A stretch of 64,000 nucleotides of DNA from CAYRNR01 sp964425605 (GTDB lineage: Bacteria > Myxococcota_A > UBA796 > UBA9615 > CAYRNR01): the NCBI GenBank assembly GCA_964425605.1, contig CAYRNR010000005.1, positions 62,001 through 126,000 on the forward strand, written 5' to 3'. Shown piece after piece: positions 53,601-64,000 of this stretch (positions are counted from its first letter, which is position 1; each line of letters starts with the position of its first letter). A program made the position numbers and the translations under genes. A model generated the notes under the pieces. That model made no database searches. It was not told the origin of the DNA and saw only the letters and a program-made list of their open reading frames with translations.

Positions 53601-55111
53601 AGTCCGTCATCGCAGTCCCCGTCGCAGGTGGTCCAGCCATCGCCGTCGGCGTCGTCGAGGTTCAGGTCCGGATCGTTGTCGTCGCAGTCCACGGTCTCGT
53701 CCCAGCCGTCGCCATCGTTGTCGGCTGGTCCCTGGCACTCCGGGTCGTTGCCGTCGGCGTCCCCGTCGCAGTCGTTGTCCACGCCGTCGCCGCAGTCCTC
53801 GACCTCACCGGGATTGGCTCCGGGCTCGCCGTCGTCGCAGTCGCCCTGGCACCCCATCCAGCCGTCACCGTCGGCGTCGGCCTCGTCCGCGGGGATGGAG
53901 CCGTCGCAGTCGTCGTCCTCGCCGTTGCAGGCCTCGGCAGCGCCCGGGTGAACGCCGGCGTCCGCGTCGTCGCAGTCGCCGTCGCAGATCCTCGCGCCGT
54001 CGCCGTCGCCGTCCACCTCGTCCGCGGGCACCGCGCCGTTGCAGTCGTTGTCCACGCCGTCGCACTGCTCCGTGGCGTACAGGTACGTGCTCGCGTCCCC
54101 GTCGTCGCAGTCCCCCTCGCACTCGGACTGTCCGTCGCCATCCGCGTCGACCTCGTCGGGCGGGACCAGCCCATCGCAGTCGTCGTCCACACCGTTGCAG
54201 TCCTCGGGCATCCCGGGGTGGATGAACGGGTTGGCGTCGTCGCAGTCCCCTGCGGTGTCGGTCGTGTACGGATAGGCCGCGGCGCACAGGCACGCCTCGT
54301 CGCCGGCGTCACCGTAGGTGTCCGAGTCGAGGTCCGCGTAGTAGTCGTCGCAGCCGAAGGCGTCCTCCTCGTCACTCGATCCGTCGCAGTCGTTGTCGAA
54401 CCCGTCGCACAGCTCGGTGACGTTCGGGCTGGCCAGCGGGTTGCCGTCATCGCAATCCCCATCGCACTCGGACACTCCGTCGCCGTCGTCGTCCGTCTCG
54501 TCGGGGTGGAGGGCGCCATCGCAGTCGTTGTCGATGCCGTCGCATCCCACCTCGGCCGCGCCGGGATGGACCGCGGGATCCGTGTCGTCGCAGTCCACGC
54601 TCGCGTCGTACCCGTCACCGTCCGCGTCCACCGGCAGTGACGTGTCGTCGTCGTCCCCTGGAGTCGCATCATCGTCGTCGCCGGGCGTCGCGTCGTCGTC
54701 ATCGTCGTCACCCGGCGTCGCGTCGTCGTCATCGTCGTCACCAGGCGTCGCGTCGTCGTCGTCGTCGTCGCCAGGCGTCGCGTCGTCGTCATCGTCGTCA
54801 CCAGGCGTCGCGTCGTCGTCGTCGTCGTCGCCAGGCGTCGCGTCGTCGTCGTCCCCGGGCGTCGCGTCGTCGTCATCGTCGTCGCCAGGCGTCGCGTCGT
54901 CGTCGTCACCCACGCAGACGCACCCCTCCCAACCGCTACCGTCCGACGCGCAGCTCTGCGACCCATCGTCACCGTCGGGACACACGCACGCCTGCGTCGC
55001 CCCCGGCTCGCAGACGCTCTCCTCGACCGGGTCCTCCTGGCACCCCGTAGCCACGAACAGAACGACGGCGAGCAGGGTCCACGGACCCACCGTGTGAGTT
55101 CTCGATGTCAT
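50624..55111 (-). CDS. Giant lipoprotein with MopE-type metal-binding repeats and FG-GAP propellers
   Basis: 1495 residues. The ATG at 55111 is preceded by GGAGG; signal peptide ends VATGC (Cys24), so it is a lipoprotein. Order: Cys-rich stretch (CEPGATQACVCPDGDDG); an acidic DDDDDATPG repeat linker (about 68-160); six MopE-type units with DNDCDG-like motifs (about 164-524). Then an FG-GAP/integrin-type beta-propeller (about 530-980: DVNGDGFADLLVGA and many DGDGYDDVLIGA), two more MopE-type units (about 984-1047) and a second FG-GAP propeller (1050-1495). Asp-rich DxDxDG loops in the FG-GAP blades would bind calcium, and the MopE units probably bind metal. It is likely a surface adhesin or scaffold. 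Unlike the two downstream repeat proteins it lacks a C-terminal sorting tail. Confidence 0.9.
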   Translation of the reverse strand: MTSRTHTVGPWTLLAVVLFVATGCQEDPVEESVCEPGATQACVCPDGDDGSQSCASDGSGWEGCVCVGDDDDATPGDDDDDDATPGDDDDATPGDDDDDDATPGDDDDDDATPGDDDDDDATPGDDDDDDATPGDDDDDDATPGDDDDATPGDDDDTSLPVDADGDGYDASVDCDDTDPAVHPGAAEVGCDGIDNDCDGALHPDETDDDGDGVSECDGDCDDGNPLASPNVTELCDGFDNDCDGSSDEEDAFGCDDYYADLDSDTYGDAGDEACLCAAAYPYTTDTAGDCDDANPFIHPGMPEDCNGVDDDCDGLVPPDEVDADGDGQSECEGDCDDGDASTYLYATEQCDGVDNDCNGAVPADEVDGDGDGARICDGDCDDADAGVHPGAAEACNGEDDDCDGSIPADEADADGDGWMGCQGDCDDGEPGANPGEVEDCGDGVDNDCDGDADGNDPECQGPADNDGDGWDETVDCDDNDPDLNLDDADGDGWTTCDGDCDDGLADTYPGAPEIPGDQIDNDCDGDVDEAPASAPIGEVYGGDADAKLLGEYYDDRAGGDVAGAGDVNGDGFADLLVGAAYCDRGGADSGCAYLVHGPVSGTVSLASAAAILVGENADDKAGRRVAAGGDIDGDGHADLLVSAIHYDHGHTNQGAVYVVYGPVSGVYNLSTADGVLVGEDEHDSLGNRAIAGAGDVNGDGFDDVLIGVDNADSSDGVAYLVYGPVPPGITDLSQADARFEGGNNDSAGSAVSMGDVDGDGYDDVLIGARGERAAYLFYGGTGLAELSGTYDLTTSAHVTFTDSGGYDWATGETAAMTGDVDGDGLADILIGDTSYGYPGSYAGAAYINYAFYPPFGSVDLATAAYTMTGQAANDYLTYGLGFAGDVNGDGHDDILLNATYNTSTTYLVYGPVPGDMDMGSADAWFTDEHSLDGLGVRLAGAGDVNGDGYDDILLGAAGSDEAGTDAGAAYLFLGGSPPPDADGDGWDVNVDCDDNDPALNWDDADGDGFATCDGDCDDAEPAANPDEIENVGDGIDNDCDGVVDEVGAPVGDISLAYAAAKLTGELAGDSAGYSLDALGDVNGDGYGDILVGAYENSRGGSLSGCAYVVHGPLSGTASLGSASGKLVGANAGDNAGKAVAAAGDVNGDGEADFLVGAPGYDDAFPNQGAVHVVYGPLSGNVGLASADATLVGESAGDGAGEYPITSAGDVNGDGHDDVLIGVESAVSNRGAAYLLYGPMPAGVSSLSAADARIEGTVSNGYVGSSVAGGGDIDGDGYGDFIVGSRGNDEAYLFYGFAGGPAGLLVPAYDADSNLYSSHLDTCQIGSSSALGGDLDGDGLSDILLGDEGYSMGCNFRGTAMVTLDQPSGPFDLLGNDFQLDGEDISDSAGHAVDFAGDVNGDGIDDLVIGAPVAEGGAYYLGVAYVLYGPLTQPMMDLANADARLIGEDSQDSAGRAVSAAGDVNGDGYDDILVGAPANDEAGAEAGAAYLVLGGS
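54643..54912 (-). repeat. Tandem DDDDATPG-coding repeat tract with a perfect 60-bp duplication
   Basis: Nine in-frame ATPG units separated by 4-6 Asp codons. Bases 54721-54780 and 54781-54840 are identical, a perfect 60-bp tandem duplication, so the tract expanded recently. Unit sizes are multiples of three, so length changes would alter linker length without breaking the frame. Confidence 0.9.
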
Positions 55112-55283
55112 GAGGGTCTCCCTCCCTGCGATGAATCCTATCACCGCGTCGCCCCTTCCCGGCAACCACTTCTGCGACTGGCAGCGCATCCTCAAGTTTC
55201 CCCCCTTTCACCCGATGACTCAGAGGTAGTGGCATCGGTCGGGAGCAGGTGGGATACGCCCTTTTCGCAGTCATCGCCCTGCG

Positions 55284-55312
55284 TTGAATCTGCCCCCGGC
55301 GCCTGTCACAAT
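55284..55312 (+). promoter_or_regulatory. Candidate promoter in the 55112-55404 intergenic region
   Basis: TTGAAT (55284-55289), 17-base spacer and CACAAT (55307-55312), about 95 bases before the ATG at 55405. Each box matches four of six consensus bases. The 293-base gap is otherwise without a gene; on its left side the minus strand shows TAGGAT at 55140-55135, a possible -10 for the giant lipoprotein. Confidence 0.4.
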
Positions 55313-55404
55313 GGTAGAGGTGCCCAGGAATGGCACGCGCGCGCCAGGAAGGCGCCGCCTCCAGCGATCCCGCGTTCCGTGTCCGGGCCCCGGATGGACA
55401 AACC

Positions 55405-58841
<3,437 letters not shown>

Positions 58842-58853
58842 AGGGATCGGTGC

Positions 58854-62336
<3,483 letters not shown>

Positions 62337-62375
62337 CTTTCCCACGACGTCCCCTTTCCCACGCGCAGGATTCAC

Positions 62376-62404
62376 TTGACAGCGCCCGCCCGCGCGGGAA
62401 CCAT
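62376..62404 (+). promoter_or_regulatory. Candidate promoter of the O-antigen ligase-like gene
   Basis: Perfect TTGACA (62376-62381), 17-base spacer and AACCAT (62399-62404; three of six matches). It follows the hairpin and precedes the ATG at 62450 by about 45 bases. Confidence 0.4.
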
Positions 62405-62449
62405 CCCCCCGTGAGCCTCCTCAGCGGCCGCCTACCCACCCTCAGCGCG

Positions 62450-63880
62450 ATGGAGACGGGTCAGAGAGCCCTTCTCTGGCTGGGGATCATCGTTCTGCAG
62501 TTCCTGTTCCTGATGCTGCTGCTGATCGAACCGATGCTGGCGCTGGCCCTGGTGGGGGGGATCCTGCTGTTCCTGCTGGCGCTGCGGTACCCCTACGCAG
62601 CGGTGATGCTCGCCGTGACCGCGCGGCTGGCGGCGACCAACTCCCTCTCGATCCGCGTCGGCCCCATCTTCCTGTCGGCATTCGAGCCGCTGTACGTGCT
62701 GGCGTTCGTGGCGATGTTCATACGGTCCGTGCAGCAGCGCACGTCGGCGCTCAAGGAGTTCCCGGCGGCGAAGATCCTGCTGGCGTTCCTCGTCTGGGCG
62801 GCGCTGTCCATCGTCTGGTCGCCGGCGCGCGGCGAGGGCGTGATGCTGGTCATCCGCCTGTGCATCGCGTTCGGGCTGGTGTGGCTGGTGGCGTCCGAGG
62901 CGCGCACGCCCGAGAAGTTCTACGGGCTGATGTGGACCTGGCTGGTGGTCTCGACGGTGGTGGGCGCCTTCGGGATGATGCTGGGGACCTACGAGAGCTC
63001 GGTGTACGGCGAGGTGGCCTTCCAGGCCATGAGCGGCGGCGGCCGATCAGGGGGGCTGGGGCAGCACCCGAACTGGTTCGCCATGGCCATGGCGTTCGGC
63101 ATCAACCCGGCGTTCGCCATGGCCTACGGCGAGAAGAACAAGGCCCGTCGGCTGATGCTGGTCGGCATGGCCCTGTGGCTGCTGGTCGTGGCGGTGAGCA
63201 CGGGCAGCCGGGGCGCAGTCTGGGGCACAGGCATCGGCAGCCTCTTCCTGGCCCTGAACAACACGCGGCTGCGGCTGTTCCTGTACCGCTACTGGTTCGT
63301 CATCGCCGCCATGTTCGGCGTCGCGCTGTTCGTGGGCTTCGGCGGCCTCACGTCGGGCTTCGTCCGGGTGGCCACCCAGGGGATCACCACGTTCTGGCAG
63401 GGCAACGTCCGCTTCGCCAACTGGCACGTGTGCTACCAGATGTTCGTCGAGTCGTTCGGGCTCGGGATCGGCGCCGGCGGCTACGAGACCCTCGTGCCCG
63501 TGTTCAACGATCGCTTGACCCTGAGCATGTACGCCTACCCCCACGGGGTGTTCTGGGACGTCATGGCCCACTTCGGCGTGGCCGGAATGGTCCTGCTCTT
63601 CGCTCTGGTCACGTCCGTGATCAAGCACTACCGCGAGGCGGTGAAGGGGGTCCGGGGCACCAGCGTCGAGCTCTGGCTCATCGGCATGCTCGCCGGCTGC
63701 ATCGGCTACTGGACCCACTCCTTCGTGGAGTTCCACCTCGAGGACAAACCCTACTGGACGTTCCTGGGGATCTTCCTGGGCCTGATCATCGCAGCGCGCG
63801 AGCTGGCCAAGGATCCCGAGAAGCTCGCCGAGTACAGGCGGGACGCGCCCGAGACCATCAAAGAAGAGAAGACGAGCTAG
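62450..63880 (+). CDS. O-antigen ligase / polymerase-like membrane protein (Wzy_C type)
   Basis: 476 residues with 10-12 membrane helices. The WaaL/Wzy-type large periplasmic loop lies near residues 300-375 (FWQGNVRFANWHVCYQMFVE, FGLGIGAGGYETLVPVFND, YPHGVFWDVMAHFGVAGMVL); the segment GIGAGGY...YPHG..WDVMAHFG corresponds to the ligase motif with the essential His (usual form GxGxxxF...HNxxL...GxxG). It would join polymerised glycan to a lipid acceptor or polymerise it. The ATG at 62450 is favoured, but a GTG at 62411 is possible; neither has a clear ribosome site. It converges on the next gene, overlapping by four bases. Confidence 0.85.
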   Translation: METGQRALLWLGIIVLQFLFLMLLLIEPMLALALVGGILLFLLALRYPYAAVMLAVTARLAATNSLSIRVGPIFLSAFEPLYVLAFVAMFIRSVQQRTSALKEFPAAKILLAFLVWAALSIVWSPARGEGVMLVIRLCIAFGLVWLVASEARTPEKFYGLMWTWLVVSTVVGAFGMMLGTYESSVYGEVAFQAMSGGGRSGGLGQHPNWFAMAMAFGINPAFAMAYGEKNKARRLMLVGMALWLLVVAVSTGSRGAVWGTGIGSLFLALNNTRLRLFLYRYWFVIAAMFGVALFVGFGGLTSGFVRVATQGITTFWQGNVRFANWHVCYQMFVESFGLGIGAGGYETLVPVFNDRLTLSMYAYPHGVFWDVMAHFGVAGMVLLFALVTSVIKHYREAVKGVRGTSVELWLIGMLAGCIGYWTHSFVEFHLEDKPYWTFLGIFLGLIIAARELAKDPEKLAEYRRDAPETIKEEKTS

Positions 63881-64000
63881 GCTCCTTCGCCGTTCATCGC
63901 CCGCCACACCCGCTCCGGCGTCATCGGCAACTCCCTCACGGTCGCTCCGACCGCGTCCGCGACCGCGTTGGCGATGGCCGGCGCGGTGGCGACCATGGCG
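63877..64000 (-). CDS. Molybdopterin-binding subunit of xanthine/aldehyde/CO dehydrogenase family (C-terminal fragment)
   Basis: Only the last 40 or so residues are in the window: VATAPAIANAVADAVGATVR, ELPMTPERVWRAMNG and a stop. This is the standard C-terminus of the large molybdenum hydroxylase subunit (A-I-A-N-A-V...G..R.LP.TPE.V). The N-terminal part, and any small and FAD subunits, are outside the window. The stop shares four bases with the stop of the O-antigen ligase-like gene. Confidence 0.8.
   Translation of the reverse strand, partial: AMVATAPAIANAVADAVGATVRELPMTPERVWRAMNGEGA

Noticed and set aside
54643..54912. Possible CRISPR-like repeat array
   Set aside because: Units are contiguous, lack spacers and are in frame within a coding sequence (DDDDATPG).

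Overview
The window is one contiguous, high-GC bacterial chromosome segment in which nearly all bases are coding. Many genes overlap by 1-8 bases (ATGA, GTGA, TGATG junctions) and no stretch over 300 bases lacks a gene. No rRNA, tRNA, CRISPR array, insertion sequence or prophage gene was seen. Several traits point to Myxococcota or a close deltaproteobacterial relative: MopE-type Asp/Cys repeat proteins with acidic linkers and a GGGCxC plus hydrophobic plus Arg C-terminal sorting tail (MYXO-CTERM-like), DUF4388 signalling proteins, and a 1390-residue protein with a FrzS/AglZ-type pseudo-receiver and a long coiled coil. The assignment is inferred from gene content only. One 100-N assembly gap lies at 56420-56519.

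Layout. 2-7396 (+): three tandem lipoproteins built of receptor-L-domain-like leucine-rich repeats. 7362-9320 (-): GT-C type membrane glycosyltransferase. 9522-11681 (-): secreted protein with a probable C-terminal outer-membrane barrel. 11759-14997 (-): glycosylasparaginase coupled to a protein made of about 12 copies of a D-x-x-G-x-D-x-Y repeat. 15143-17879 (+): acyl-CoA dehydrogenase plus gamma-like, biotin-carrier and beta subunits of a sodium-pumping decarboxylase, without the carboxyltransferase alpha subunit. 17886-24752: uncharacterised proteins, a pseudo-receiver/DUF4388 protein with a beta-propeller partner, a LOG-like protein and a sulfatase-fold lipoprotein. 24776-30866 (-): FrzS/AglZ-like coiled-coil protein preceded by a DUF4388/J-like/TPR protein. 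31034-37025: M28 peptidase, XseA, DUF4190, a YfhO-like membrane protein and a Coa1-like protein. 37029-43556 (-): acyl-CoA synthetase, LpxL-like acyltransferase and two membrane sulfatase-fold enzymes behind a good sigma-70-like promoter. 43643-46755 (-): TPR/cyclic-nucleotide-binding-domain protein and a lipoprotein. 46842-50621 (+): DUF1015 protein, HAD phosphatase and class I lysyl-tRNA synthetase. 50624-62336: three very large MopE-repeat surface proteins. 62450-63880 (+): O-antigen ligase-like protein. 63877-64000 (-): C-terminus of a molybdopterin-binding dehydrogenase.

Taken together, the segment is dominated by cell-surface and envelope functions (lipoproteins, repeat adhesin-like proteins, glycan and lipid modification) and by non-canonical signalling proteins with degenerate receiver and J domains. 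Core housekeeping genes (xseA, class I LysRS) are interspersed. The strongest candidates for poorly described systems are the D-x-x-G-x-D-x-Y repeat protein coupled to glycosylasparaginase, the pseudo-receiver/coiled-coil/DUF4388-J pair, and the acyl-CoA dehydrogenase/sodium-pump cluster that lacks its alpha subunit.
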